The notes under the pieces are model-generated. The model was not told the origin of the DNA. It searched no databases and saw only the letters and a program-made list of their open reading frames with translations. A DNA stretch of 64,000 nucleotides. Origin: Balanoglossus misakiensis (Eukaryota; Hemichordata). The stretch covers positions 8,804,001 to 8,868,000 of the forward strand of contig CM082577.2 of assembly GCA_040954595.2 (NCBI GenBank), read 5' to 3'. Shown piece by piece: positions 33,840 through 46,958 of this stretch (within the stretch, counting starts at the first letter, position 1; each line of letters starts with the position of its first letter). Position numbers and translations under genes: made by a program.

Positions 33840-36800
33840 TTAACATAACCAACGAACGATCGCGTTTGCCCCGTGAATAAAATTCCTCCTTCAAATACAG
33901 TGCGCTTGGCTTTAGGGGGATGTACCTTGTTTCGCAAAAATAAAGGTTAGTTGTAAATCGACATACTCTACTTAAAGAAAGAAATTGGAACAGTCTATAT
34001 GTTTAAATATATTGAAATGCATTCGAAACTTTTTATATAGTAACTTCTAGCAGTATTATACAGAACATGGCGCCCAGGGCACAACATTTCTCTGAACGTG
34101 CCTTTACATCAAACGTTTATGCGTAACGACATTTGCTTCAGCAAGACGAATGCGCTCAAGGGGTCACAAGTGCTCACTGAAATGAGACGCAGTCCATTTC
34201 AACGCAGCTGTGTCACGCAAATACAGTCTTACTTTTAAAAAGAACGACAAAAACGACAAATACATTAAATGTGTATCTCAAATAGCAACTATGGTACTTA
34301 ATGCGTAAATTTTAGTATATTTGACAGACTAAGGCATGTCCAATCTGCAATGACTTTTGAGATAAAAATCGAAAATAGTATATTTGATCATGCCCCAAAA
34401 CTGACCTTGTAACGATTCAATACAAAAACAGCATATGTGCCAAGTGAAACTTCCTGAACAATGTCAGCAAATTCTATTTTGACATTCCTGTCAACAGCTT
34501 ACAGTGCACACAAATCGACCCCCATTAGATTCCAAGGATTGGAAATCGACAAATCTCCTACTATTTATAGCCTATTTGTTGCTTTTAAAATATGAACTGT
34601 GATATTTATGCAACATCAACAAAAAACTTACAGATTACATGCAAGGAATATTGGTGCAGGACATCAACGTTTTACTAATAGAGGGCGGGTCACCAAACAT
34701 CTTTTTATGGCGATAAGTTTCTTTCGGAAACGAAGAGGAATTTGCCATGCATTTCAGGATAAATGAAGTCAACGTTCCCCCAAACTATGGACATATAGGC
34801 ATTTTCTTCGGGCGATCTAATTTAGTTTTTTTTGCTCACTTTGACGTAATAACGGAATGTCGTGAACATCATCAGTCGATTTGGTAATTGGACTGTGGAT
34901 AAAAAAACAGAGGGATGTCAAAAACACACAAAATAATTACAAGTCCCTGAGATCACTGAAATGAAGTTCGCGACCGGTTGCACTGGTCGCCACCCACGTC
35001 TGCTGGTTTTTGCTCAGGGAAGCCTTTTTCGATTTTTACTAGTTTGATGTTTTCGAGAGAATGTCTCGAACAAATAATTGATCTCGGCTGGCATTCATTT
35101 TGGCTTGTGTACATGTTTTGCGTAATTATTTATTTTCGCCACTGGCGCTGACCGACTGACGAACACATCTTACACAAGAGCCCGACAAGAGAGAGCTTTA
35201 GACTTCTGATAACAGAGTGACTCTCCTTCAACTCTTCCTTGCGTTTCTATATTCTGTGCTTTCTATAAAAAATGCGTGCGTACTTGCTTCGATGGGTGTA
35301 AAGAAAAGGGGATATTCAGATATCTCTTGAAAATAAATGAGAAATCGTAACATTATTCAGAATCGATGTAATTATCGCAGGGTTGTGTCCTACAAATTCG
35401 ACAGATGGTGCGAATTTGATGGTGCATCAAACGTTCTGCATCTGTCTTTGTCGATGATTACAGCGATCATCTTGAAGTCGCAGATGCAACCGTTGAGAGT
35501 CATCAAAGTGTCCACACACACAGAAAATACTGTGTTTTCATCAAAAATAGACGATATAAATAGCTGGTATCCATGATTTTGAAGTCACGCACTTCTCTAA
35601 TCAAGGACAGTATGATAAACTCGCGGTCAATATTTTGGATAACAGCTGTAATGCAGTTAATTGGAACTTCTTCAGTGTATTTCTGTTTTCGGACTTGTCA
35701 CTGACCAGTCATTTGCATATGAAGGGTATTCTGCTGAAATGACCGTGTCACCCACTCACTGTCACAGCTGTGGTATAATATTAGCTGAACAAGACTATTG
35801 CCTGTTTCAGAAACGAAACATTGGGTTATTACAGAGAGTCGGGGCTTTTGCTTCTAACACTGTACGAGACACACCCATGTCTGCAAAGGTGTGACGTGCA
35901 CGACTCAATCGATAATATGCCGCACAAAGAAACATCTTACAAGCACTTCCGAAAGCGTACTGAAAAGACTACATTCTGTACAAAGCGCGGTTTTTGTTGA
36001 CTGTCGCTTGCTGTTTCGTTTACTGGGCGGCTGGCATAAAAGCTGTAATACATCATTTTCAGACTGTCAAACACTGAACGCTCTGATGAAAAGACGTCAT
36101 TTTGTATTTGTCATCGGAGAAAGGGGCCGTTATTTCAGATCACTTAAAGATAATTGTAGCAGGAGAAACATACGGTTATTAGTAGGAATTTCTATCACTT
36201 CTGCGATTTGGTTTGTTAATACTGGCTAAATCGCCAGAATGAAAAAGATAAGTTACCATTCTACTTTTGACTGAGACCTGGAATAAAATTGCCTTTTCGG
36301 CGAAAAGCGAGGCGATTTTACGGTTTCAGCTTTCTCAATGACGGTACAAATGAGGAAACCGAGTTTGTGTATGGTGAGTATTTAATGAAGGCATTGTGGG
36401 GCGTTGTGCGAAGCAGAGCATTAGTCTTTGGCAAAAGAAAGAATTGAGTGATGAGATTGACTTGCTGCGTTAGCGACTGCGCACGCGCAGAGAAAGGTAT
36501 TTCATTCCCTGCATCATCAATGATCATATTCTTTCACCGATTGTTTCAAAATATAAATGCGCAAGAGCAAATATTTCTTATAGATGAGGTAAGATGGGAA
36601 TGCCTACCGGTCGGCCATTTTAGTAAGCCTACTAACTTGTCATCATTGTTTTTCGGACAAGAATAATATCATTGCGTAGGATTTGTAGCATTGGAATATA
36701 AGGCCCTTCGTCATTCCTTGTTGCCCAAAACGCACTTGTTTTGAAATCATGTCTCACGATCGTCTTAATTTTCCTATAACTTTTTTTATCTTTAATGTCA

Positions 36801-37032
36801 AACCACTGTTCATATCCAGTTCATGCCAAGATTTTGCGTAATATATATATAACAGAAACAGAAAAGACAGTCATACTACCCGGGAATTCAGTCTTAACAC
36901 TCGTAGATAAAAACTAGTATTGAAAAGATGATATCATCAACACTAGTTTGACCGGATTTTCTAAAGATTGTTTAAGCGCGAAAATGTCCAAGGAATTAAT
37001 GTCTGGACACAAGTAGTAGACAGTCCATTTAC
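33840..37032. other. Non-coding stretch
   Basis: A nested palindrome (AAACTAGT...GATGATATCATC...ACTAGTTT) lies near 36911-36952. No other feature is recognised. Confidence 0.45.
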
Positions 37033-37167
37033 CTGATGTGTTTTTAGGTCGCGGGCGTTGACATCGTTATTCCTGGTTCGACAACTAGCATGTGCTTGTA
37101 TAGATCTTTGTTTGACAAGCGCTTTAACTCCTTCAAGAATTGATTTCGCTTCTCCGACACTGCGCAT
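37033..37167 (-). CDS. Candidate coding exon with CAG/GTAAAT donor
   Basis: On the minus strand, ATG at 37167 opens 45 codons (start MRSVGEAKSILEGVKALVKQ). The frame ends phase 0 at CATCAG followed by GTAAATGG. A TAA lies upstream in frame, so either the ATG is the start (weak Kozak context) or the acceptor GATGCGCAG at about 37159 begins the exon. The early part looks like an amphipathic helix. It is not recognised, and no second exon has been tied to it. Confidence 0.3.
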
Positions 37168-40107
37168 CAAAATCCATTAGCTACCAAGAAAAGATATCCG
37201 AAGAGTACACGATGTTCTAGAAAAAAATGGCTTTCCCGAATAACAAAAACGATGGCATCTTTCATGTTAAGTGAGTTCTGCGCCAATAAAAATCAATACT
37301 CGCTGATGTATATTTTCCATTGTTGATTAAGCATCGGGGATCGTTTTACTTATTGATCAAAACGATTTTTACTCAAACTCCCGCGCTTCACAGAAGTCTC
37401 CGCGGATGAAGCCCCGCGCTATCGCTCATCGCGTCGGAGATAAGCCAAAAACTTTGTCGGTTTAACGTGGGTTGGGACTCGTCTCCGTGATATGGTGCCC
37501 CGCACTCATGAAACTTTCATGCTCAAACATTTATTTGTATCTGAAAAAACCGTCGTTCAGAATCTCTTTAGAATTGTATGCGCCGAAAAACCAGCGCCCT
37601 AATTGTGTTTCGAGCTTGCCTTACAAGGAAAACCAGCGTGAAGTGGTTTTTCGCATTTTCCTTTCCGACAGCAAATCTAGGCAAGTTTTATTTTCTCTTT
37701 ATCAACGAGGCAATGCAGATGTTTTAATCTTTTCTTTTCTAAACACCATTCCATGCAATCTGTAGTCTTCAAAAGGACGATCATTATCGATTATTATGAA
37801 CGTGAGCATACATCTTACGTAAATATCTCCAACATATTTTGCGCGGAAACATGGAAACACGCTGAATAGATAAAAGGACATTTTCAATAAAAGAAAGTTT
37901 TTTGAAAGAGGCCTGAGTCGATATAACTGCACGGGCTCGACAAAAGAGAGAACGCAATATTTTATTGCAAACGACGCGACGCCGGCCTGTGGAATAGACG
38001 CTATCATATCCCGCTGTCGTATCCATGGCAACCGATTTCTTTTCTGTGCACGTGATGACTCTGTGCAGAATGTGGACCGGTGCTTTGTCTATGGACATGG
38101 AGTGGTAATAAACACTGACAGGCGCAAAAATCTTCCAAAAGACAATTTTGCGGGACATTCTTGGCTTAAATTATGTTCCAGCATACAGAGTGAAAGCTAC
38201 ATCAAAATGTATCCCATATTGCTTTAAGGGTTGTTTCACGGTAAACTCAACTTCAATGCAATATGCACACCAATTTGTAAAAAAAATGCTTGTCAGTGAC
38301 TTTTTGTAAAATTGTGAATGTGTAGGCGTATCAAATTATCACATTTTCAGCTTATTTTTTAATTTCACATTTCCCCAATTTTGTGTTATATTCCCAGAAA
38401 ATATCCTACAAATTTCAAGCCATACATGTATATTACTTTTTTTCTATCCTGAGCAAGATGTCTCTCACATTGAAAGAATTTGCTTCAAAACAACCTTTCT
38501 AACCTTAACCGTCACAGACGAATGACTTGCTATTAGACCTATTTCTCGCCGTCGTGAAGAATTATAACAGCCTTGTATTGAAACAACCGGCAGATTAAGA
38601 AAGCGTTAGGCAGGAAGCTAATGATAGCACTTACACAGGTAACCCACAGGTAACAGATTGGATCAAAAGTATCCATTATCTCTATACCATGGGCCGTTAT
38701 CTACCAATGAAACAGCTTCTGGGTTGAAACCCATTCCAATGCAACAGTTCAATTGGACTACATTCAGTCTGATTCTCGTTGAGTTCGGAAAATGGTCTAT
38801 TGGATATATGTATATATGTACATGGGCTTCGGACATCGTGACAATTTTCAGTTGCGTTTTGTTTTCAGCTGCATGCATTATCCCACGTGCATCTTTAACA
38901 ATATAATTGGAATATCTCCATATCTTCTATCCCCAAGTTACTGCCCTTTATAACCAACGGGATGTTGTCTCAAAATGAAGGAAAACATATAATCATTGGG
39001 CAATTCCACAAGGATGTATGGCGATTCTATTTGAGGTATTCAGTGAAAAGCAAATGACATCATACACACCATGAGATCTGATTGGTACCAATCGACTCGT
39101 GACTGTTTTGTGTTGAAGAGGTCGTCTTGACGTATTTAAGATCTCCGTGCGTTGCCATAATTAGTCCTGATTGTGTCACTGGCGCAAATAAAAGTAACTT
39201 CAGCGTTCGACAGAGTGGAAAAACAACAACTGCAAGTTGTTTGTTTCACTCACTCTCTCCTGCGAAGTGTCACCCCCTGGGTCTCCTAAGCGACGGAACG
39301 CACTTATTTTGGAACTCACTTTTATCTGTGCACGTTTGTACATTCTATCGATCATATCACTGGCTGGCGTATAAATAAGCAAACTTGCGAAACGTTTATT
39401 TGATTTCGGATTGTAAATCTAACATGTCTCATATCGATTCCGCTGGAACTATGCCCTGTCTTGCTTCCGTGAAGGCTGCAGACATTTTTCCCCGGGTGAA
39501 TATACTTTATTATTCAAACGCGGTGGAAAATTGATGAATCTTTGCGAAGTGACACAGGTTAGAATCTATATTCTTGAAATACATTTTACCCCTTTAGTTG
39601 TTACACTTAACCCGTGTATGACATCAATCCTTCAAAGTATTGCGTTCATGTGTAGCGCATGACGCCGAGGAAGAACCGGAAATTACAACCAATCAATACT
39701 TCAGACGTGTACGTTGCCTAGTCTTATCTGTTGGTGCACAAACAGATCCAAAATCGGGTTTATATTGTATTATGTTCCCCGTGAAGTTAATAAAATCTAA
39801 TACTACCTTCATATGCACTGTGCGTTTTCCATGTCGGATATACGCCGTTTAAAGTCGTTAATCTCTGCTATTGCATCGAATTCTGTCATTATAAACGGCA
39901 AACAATTTGGAATGGGACGCCATAATTTCAATCAGTTCCCGGCTACGAAGGCTACGACCTTATAAAATACAAGGGCTATTAAGCTGTAAGTTTCATTAAT
40001 GGAATTAATGGAATTTCACTTCATATGACATTTAGTGTACATTTTTGCATAGGGTCCTCACAACAAACCGAAGACTTTAATATAAATCACATTCGGTGTG
40101 CTATTTC
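37168..40107. other. Non-coding stretch
   Basis: The minus-strand ORF at 37784-38158 (124 codons, ATG start) has no domain or splice context. No transposon ends are visible. Confidence 0.4.
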
Positions 40108-40229
40108 AAATACACTGGGCGTGTCTAAGTACTCCAATGGCCTTGTGGTGGCGCTCTTTTTTCGCGTGCGCCACCAACTGAAAATCTGTGGTTGGCTATT
40201 TTTGAATTTTCCATGGTAGCATTGGTTAC
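40108..40229 (-). mobile_element. AGGTATAC-type MITE, reverse partial copy
   Basis: Reverse-complemented blocks ATAGCCAACCACAGATTTTC and GGTGGCGCACGCGAAAAAAG match the family core. It directly abuts the forward copy at 40230. Confidence 0.7.
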
Positions 40230-40404
40230 AGGTATACGGTCACCTATGTAAATTTTAGCTACAGTTACCGTGGTAAATTGAGATCTAGCCAATCACCGAT
40301 TTTAGTGGGTGGCACACGCGAAAAAAAGAGCGCCACCATTTGTTCTTTAGAACACTGAAATGCTCCATTTTAGTCATATATGAATTGGAGGTAACCGTGT
40401 ACCT
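40230..40404 (+). mobile_element. AGGTATAC-type MITE, full copy
   Basis: It begins AGGTATACGGTCACCT and ends AGGTAACCGTGTACCT. The 175-bp unit has the same interior blocks as the copy at 33655, including GAGATCTAGCCAATCACC and GTGGGTGGCACACGCG. Confidence 0.85.
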
Positions 40405-42370
40405 TTCAATATTGTGTTGGGAGGTTAAGGTTGGCGGAAATGTTCACCTAAAATAATATAAAATCATAGATATAGCCAGCTCAAATTCGCAGAGATCCGT
40501 TTGGGCCATTTCCAGCACGTCGAATGACTACGTGACTTTCCAGCGCTCGGGATTGTCAATCCAAAAATTCAACCGTTGTCTGACAGAACATCTAAAAAGA
40601 TCCCGTTCAACGGCCTCGTTCTGTGTGCGTCATCTCTTCGAGTGGTAAGCTGGTGGTTAACGAAGATTAAATCATCGACCCACCCAACAATCGCTTCCAA
40701 ATGAAGTTACTTCACGATTTCATGTACATCGCGAATGACGTCTCCTTTGCGATGTCATGTCGTGATCATCTCATCCTCGGCGAACAAAGAAAGCCATAAT
40801 GGAGGTCTTTGAGAACTACAAACCTTGAGGGTGCGTTACATTTCAACTGAGAGATGTCCACAGTTACATTCACATCACCGCGCACCGCTGTTTTCATTCG
40901 ACGATAAAACCGCGCCGATAGTTTGCTTTTTATGGCATTGTTGGCGTGTTTCCAACGAATTTGCACCAGGTCGTTGACAGAAACCCACTTGACTACATCT
41001 GAAAGCCTACTTGAAAGGAACGAAGAAAATACGTCTGGGAAAGTTACAAGAACAGGAACTTGATGAAAAGTGGAGTTTTATCAGCCCGTGCGCTTTATTG
41101 ATTCTTGAGCGCCAAGCGAGACTACTTATCTAAACCATCAAACTGTTTTTAGTTCTCGCGTGTGTTTGAAAAGAAAGATTTGTGGCTTATCACTCGCGCC
41201 AATAATTTGACTATAGGTTGGACACTTTTGGAAATACCGGTAAGAAAAGGCTGATTAACATAATAGGAAGCCAATCACGGCACAAGCTCTATATCGTCGT
41301 CTGCGCTGAGGCGAGCGAGACCTACTTTACAACGCAATACACATTTACAAGGCTCCGAATTTATTTCAGTCAAGCATTGCGCTGCAGGGGCTCACGGAGT
41401 GTCGGAAAGGTGCCACGCGTCTAATATTTTGCAATAAGACATTAAGAGTCCGGTCGACAACTTGGCAGAACAATCTTCCAACTTCATGACCCACCTTGAA
41501 TGAAACCTTCAAACTTGTGAGCGATGAAGATGACGTCATTGTTTTTCTATGGTGAAGTTGGACCTCACAGCTGGCAGGGAATCAGGGCATGAAAGGGTTA
41601 ACAATAATTGCCAAACAATCCACTAAGTGCAAATTCAATTTCACGACTATATCATTCAAAATTGCTCCTATACTGTTGAATATCAAATGGCTCCTAAGGA
41701 CACCTGGTTTTTAGAATTAATATGCAAATAGCACCAAAAGACCATGTTTATCATTTATGCATATCAAATTATACCGTCTCAAAATGTTGGATTTATAACA
41801 AGTATGGGAGTAGCATTGATAATCCTGTCATTATTGTCAGCGCAGCCGAATAGAATTGTAATCATGGGGGTGTCGTTGGACAAATAAATTCAAAGTGTGA
41901 TATTGTCAATAATTATGTCTCATGAAACTATTTCCCATTCTTTTGGGCCTTCTAATTTTACACTCATGCAAACGTAGGAACAGGTTACTGCAAAGACATT
42001 GAAGAGATTGTAAGTTAGTTGGTCAGCATATGGGCAGGAGGAACTAATAATGGCCAGTGTATGGATTCACTGATATACAGAGAACTGTATTTTTCTAACA
42101 CTATTACAAGGAGCATGATTCACTGATATAGATATATGAAGAAAAACACCAAAAACCCCACAAACGACTGTCACACATTGATGCTTTAATTATAATACTT
42201 GTATGTGTAATATCACAATGAACACAGTTGGATACAGTTTAGCTTAACAAAATATTCCACAGAAGGGTCTTTCGTCCTGATTGGTGAATATGGTTTGACG
42301 TGATGACATGCCCTGCCAGAATGGATTTCATATTACACAAATTTATCCGTATTAAAATTGGTGATTAATA
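40405..42370. other. Non-coding stretch
   Basis: Nothing is recognised. It is more AT-rich from 41.6 kb onward. Confidence 0.45.
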
Positions 42371-43185
42371 TTTATTTTCAACTCAGAGAGGAGTTCTTCA
42401 GTCAACACGATTGGAACTACTTTATAGTGATAATAAGATCTCGCAAATTGCCCGAAAATAGTTTACATTTCACTGTTCTACTCAAGTTCTACAATATAAC
42501 ACTGTTGACGTGAAAACCAATGAAGCAATAATGTCATTCAGTTTGATGTATCACTTCTCCAGGGAAAGATCTACATTGGATTAAAGATATTGGTGGGCAT
42601 GGCTTGCATAATAACGACTAATTTGCATAATTCATCACCCTGCGGACGCTTTTCACTGAAAAACAAGCTATTTGCAAAAATATCAACGCAGTCTTTTCAA
42701 TTTCGACAATAATTCTGGGTATCTTATAATCTGACACAAGATAGTTCCAATTGTGTTTGTCTTTTAAACCGCAAAAACATCATTACCTGATGATGACCAT
42801 TTAAAATTACAACGCTTGAAAAACATAAGCCGTAAAATGCCACAGTCCATAAGGGAGTTCCATTTTAGAGACAAGAGAAACAACTCAATCACTGTCATTC
42901 TGACTAGCACTAAACTGAATACACCGTGTTTAAATACAGTGGACAAATACATTCTTTCATATGGCTGCAACAGCCCATAATGTTTCACTAAAGCACCCCT
43001 GGAACTGACCTACATTGTAGTTGTATTGAAAGTAATCGCTGATTGTAAGAGCTAACAGCAACATTCTTAGGGGTTCATGTAATAGTAATACAAACATGTG
43101 AAAAACTAGGAATATTTACAAAAAAAAGGAAAAAAGTACAGTGACAATTGAGCCAAAAGACATTGGGTATGTTTTTTTTGTTTTG
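42371..43185 (-). other. Possible 3' UTR of the 43-51 kb minus-strand gene
   Basis: AT-rich sequence follows the terminal-exon stop at 43186. A minus-strand AATAAA lies at 42371-42376, about 810 bases downstream. The assignment depends on the exon call being right. Confidence 0.25.
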
Positions 43186-43275
43186 CTAAAGTCTTGCTGA
43201 TCCAGAGGTGGTTGCGGTGGTGGCCACCAGTTGTGGTGACAAAGCTTCTCCTCCACTAGATTCCCGTTGTGGACT
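43186..43275 (-). CDS. Candidate terminal coding exon, Ser/Thr-rich C-terminus
   Basis: A very strong acceptor (pyrimidine tract ending TTTGTTTTCCAG) opens 29 codons in phase 0, beginning SPQRESSGGEALSPQ and ending GSARL, then TAG at 43186-43188. The 90-bp block is clearly GC-richer than its AT-rich flanks and its borders coincide with the acceptor and stop. The phase matches the candidate exon at 46161-46220, so the two could splice together. The protein is not recognised. The tail looks disordered and rich in Ser-Pro sites. Confidence 0.45.
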   Translation of the reverse strand, partial: SPQRESSGGEALSPQLVATTATTSGSARL

Positions 43276-44924
43276 CTGGAAAACAAAGTGCCAAGAAAAA
43301 AACACGTTTCACTTCCGGTTGCTTTAATCCATCAAGAGCTTTTGAGAAAGCATGCGACAATACACAGGTCAGGCTGGGAGCAGTTTATTTCACGACAAAC
43401 CACTTGCTGCTTGGGGGGAAAGGATGGAAAATACTCAACATAATTACATCCAATAATGCAGAATGGGACAAGCTATAAACAAAATACTTGTTCAAGCCAA
43501 ATTATCAGGCACATGAGGCAAAGATCAACGTCGACATCTGCAATGAAAGGTCAATGGTGCAGGATTAACGTCTCAGTAGACTTAATAAATGCGCCACACG
43601 CATTCTGGACTTTCTAAAAACCACAGTGCTGAGACCATGACACAAGACGACACATTAAGCGAAAAAAATAAATCAAATTATACAGTTGATTTCAACATGC
43701 GAGTCTTTCATCAAAATGGTCACAGTTTTCCGCATGAGGCTTAATCTAATTTTTCCCTGACTTTCACTAAGCGCCCGGACTAAGCGTGAGAACCCAAGCC
43801 ATTTACTGATAGCCACTTTCTCTCTTGGTCTGATAGAATCTCTTTGGGACTAGGTCATTCCAGGCGTAATCAAACACTGGAAGATTCAAATGATCCAAAA
43901 ATGAACAGGTATCGCACAGCAATATTTTGGTAAAGGTTCATTATCACTAATTGACAAACATCATAGACATACACGCAAGTTAATTTCTCTTACTTCCTTA
44001 GATACTTTAAAAAACAACTCCTGGTGGCTTTCGCTCTTGATGATTCAGACTACGTGTTACACCGAGATGATAAAAGTAGCATTTCGAGTCATGAACTAGC
44101 AACGCGTGTGGCTGCCCCAGGGTTGCACCGCATCTTTCCATGATGAAGGAAAACAGTTATGTGTCGTGTTTTTCGAAAGACATGTGGGTGTATATTTCTT
44201 CAGGCTTTATGGGAGTTATGTGTTTACCGTGTAGGTGTGAGGTTTCGCACCCACACTGTTGACTAAACTGGGGCAGTGACGTTCAATGTCAAAATCCCAG
44301 ATAAGATGACTCTGCTCTATGCAGGAGACTTACTAATAACACTGATCATTTTTTTTAATCATTTTGTTTACAAAAGATTTCTTTGACGTTGTGTTGCAGG
44401 TGGGTGGTGGTTTAAAAAGCCCTGGTGTATTGAAAGCCCTGGCAATTTTGAAAGCAGTATTTTGGAAAATGACGTTTAATTTTGCAATCGGGAGGAAATG
44501 GGGAAAGGTTCTGAAGTATTACTATTAGTCCCTCTCAAAAGTACAGAGACCGGCCGGTAAGCACAATATGGGGTTAGCATGACCCGTGAGTTAACATTTA
44601 CACAGATGCAGATAGTGCATCAGCCAATGGTGTGATACTGATCGATGCAGTAAACAGATGAACTATTTATGTACGGCAGAATCACAGTATCTTAAGCACG
44701 ATTGCACTGGCTTTATTAGTAAAATGTCAACTATATGAAATGGAAAACATCTGTGTCAATATGCATTATAACACACCATGCAGCGAACCCTCGGTCGTGA
44801 TTCGTCAATATGCCGTCACGTGACCTTAGTCATTTCGAACTGTTCCCTAGGGCATCAGTTCGATCGGTTTCTGCCCGGTACTGTTGCCCCGTTCATATAA
44901 TTTCGTGTTTGGTGTGTTATAAAA
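43276..44924. other. Intron-like stretch
   Basis: It is AT-rich, with no exon seen. Confidence 0.4.
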
Positions 44925-45106
44925 CACATGACGACTGACATATTCGGGCAACAGTGTATTTTTGATGACCTCGGGACTGCTAGTCACAACTAAAACAGTC
45001 TGTTTTCCCTCGGGCTATGCCCTCGGGAAAAAAAGACTGTTTTAGTTGTGACTAGCAGCGCCCTCGGTCATCAAAATACACTGTTGCCCTCATTGTCAGT
45101 CATGTG
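44925..45106. mobile_element. Foldback element around a CCCTCGGG centre
   Basis: The arms run from CACATGACGACTGACAT to its mirror at TTGTCAGTCATGTG, about 88 bases each, with the centre CCCTCGGGCTATGCCCTCGGG near 45015. They are near-perfectly complementary and have no coding capacity. The outer CACATG and CATGTG mark its limits. Confidence 0.85.
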
Positions 45107-45539
45107 TCATTGTCAGTCATTGTCATGTGTATAAGTGTCAAATGTCAAATAAACGGCACGTACATGTATGAATCATTGAGGATCTTTTAGACCTTTGGGT
45201 ATTATCAGTCTGAAGGATACAGTGCAGATGTTTATTACGATATTTTTGTCAAACTGTATTTCATATGAAGACTTGTTTAACTGGCAATTAAGTTTTCACC
45301 ATCAATGATCAAAGCAAGACTTAAGTGAACATTGCTAAATATACATTGCTGCCTGCAAAAATATCTAACATTTGATCAACTTCAGAGCAGTGAATTTAAG
45401 TTTTGAGGTTCAGCCACAGTAGAATAATCTGTAAAATATATACAGTGTTGTCTGTGCAAAGATTTGGCATCACGAAAAACTGAACTGAACGAAACATATA
45501 CATAAACTGACCAATATCCATTTCGTTTTTAATCTTACT

Positions 45540-45565
45540 GTTCCCTCTGGCTAGTCAGAGGGAAC
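45540..45565. repeat. Perfect 10-bp hairpin
   Basis: GTTCCCTCTG, a 6-base loop and CAGAGGGAAC form the hairpin. It is likely a small relic or a structured RNA site. Nothing around it clarifies its role. Confidence 0.6.
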
Positions 45566-46160
45566 CTTTAAAAGCTATCACAACTGACAACAATACCCCT
45601 ACCAGCGTTCAAGTTGATTTCTAGTTCTAAAAGCAGACAACCAATACTTTGGGCAATTTTTGTTTTCGCTGTGTTCTGTATAGCAACTCAATCCTTTTTA
45701 CTCCCACAGTACCATTGACAAACGTATCTTTACACCACATCAAACAGAGTAGCTTGCACTGATATACATTCTAGTATAAGGCTTCAAGGAAAGTAATTTG
45801 ACAAATGTCGGTTGCCGCAATCTTTACTCTCCCACAGTACCACAGAAAAAAAAGGTTGCAGGCATATATCGTGCAATTGATACTGTCCCAGAAAGGAAAC
45901 GATTATCTTTATAATACGGTGTTGAATCAGAACAAAATTTCAACACTGACCGTTATTATTCTTCATTCTCCTTGAACGCAATGACGCAACTCAAATTCAC
46001 ATATGGCTTTCCAGAAAAATTGAAATTCTAGTAATAAGCATCTCTGAATAAGTACACTACTGCAGTAGGTACATGTACATGTAAGTTTTTATGACTTCTG
46101 TCATAATACATCTGCAACTGCACATGCTGACCTACATATACATGTTTCCAAAGAACTCAC

Positions 46161-46220
46161 TCTTCCATAGGTTTCTAGCTTTTGTCCATTAAAAAACACA
46201 CCTATCGGGGGGCAGTCCCG
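46161..46220 (-). CDS. Candidate internal coding exon, 20 codons
   Basis: The minus-strand acceptor TACACTTAG opens RDCPPIGVFFNGQKLETYGR, a frame that ends phase 0 exactly at a consensus donor (AGA followed by GTGAGTTC). Phase 0 at both ends fits the terminal exon at 43186-43275. The weak point is a poor pyrimidine tract. The product is not recognised. Confidence 0.35.
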
Positions 46221-46579
46221 CTAAGTGTACTATTTCACGACACGTACATTCAGACGCTGAAGGTTTGAAAGTCAATCTGCCTCATTCAGATGGCACGGCA
46301 GAACTTGTCCGTCATTTATCCAGCAGTTTAAAGTGGAAAGCAAATGAGATTAGGCGTCTGTTGAAAACACACCTAATTTACTCAGTTCCAGCCTACAATG
46401 GACCTCGTGTAAACATCTGCCATGTAAGCGTCCGGCAAGAACATGCTTCCAGCTCCTTGACGTTTTTCCCCCTGTACAGTGATATTAATCACTAACAACA
46501 GAAAGTCGTTCCTAATATCACTTTCCAGGGGATTTTCAACGGAAGCCCATTCAAAAAACGCTACAAACGTCCCTCACTC

Positions 46580-46652
46580 GCGGAGAGCAGCAATTTGCTC
46601 ACCAAATGGCTTCTTTTCTTTGATTGCCGTCTTCTCGTCTGACAAGTCGAGT
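46580..46652 (-). CDS. Weak terminal-exon candidate
   Basis: On the minus strand a moderate acceptor (CGACTTGTCAG) opens a Lys-rich frame, EKTAIKEKKPFGEQIAALRE, then TGA. An internal TTTG/GTGAGC donor-like site offers an alternative ending that does not keep frame with the downstream exons. It may be an alternative 3' end or chance. Confidence 0.2.
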
Positions 46653-46958
46653 GGTCAGACACAACATCGGAATAAAGGTGTGCACGCGAAGACGTCACAA
46701 GGTGAACTTCAGAGTTCTTGAAAGTCACGTAAACACACACCCAACATGGTTGTATCAGGAGGGGCCATATGCGTCAGCTTCAACATGGGCAGGGTTACCA
46801 TCATACAGCAATGTAGTGGAGAAGTACTTAACAGCAAGATTTATTCTTTGAATCTACACCGAGATTTTGCAAGCATTTTCAAATATTTGTCATTTACATG
46901 TACACTGAGGTTGGGCAAGCATTTTTGAATATTTGTCACAAAGAAGGATATTGTCGGT

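Noticed and set aside
36084-36105. CTGATGA...GACGTC as a second hammerhead
   Set aside because: There is no GAAAC and no stem II between the pieces.
37784-38158. 124-codon ATG-started minus-strand ORF
   Set aside because: No domain or supporting signal. A different frame overlaps it on the same strand.
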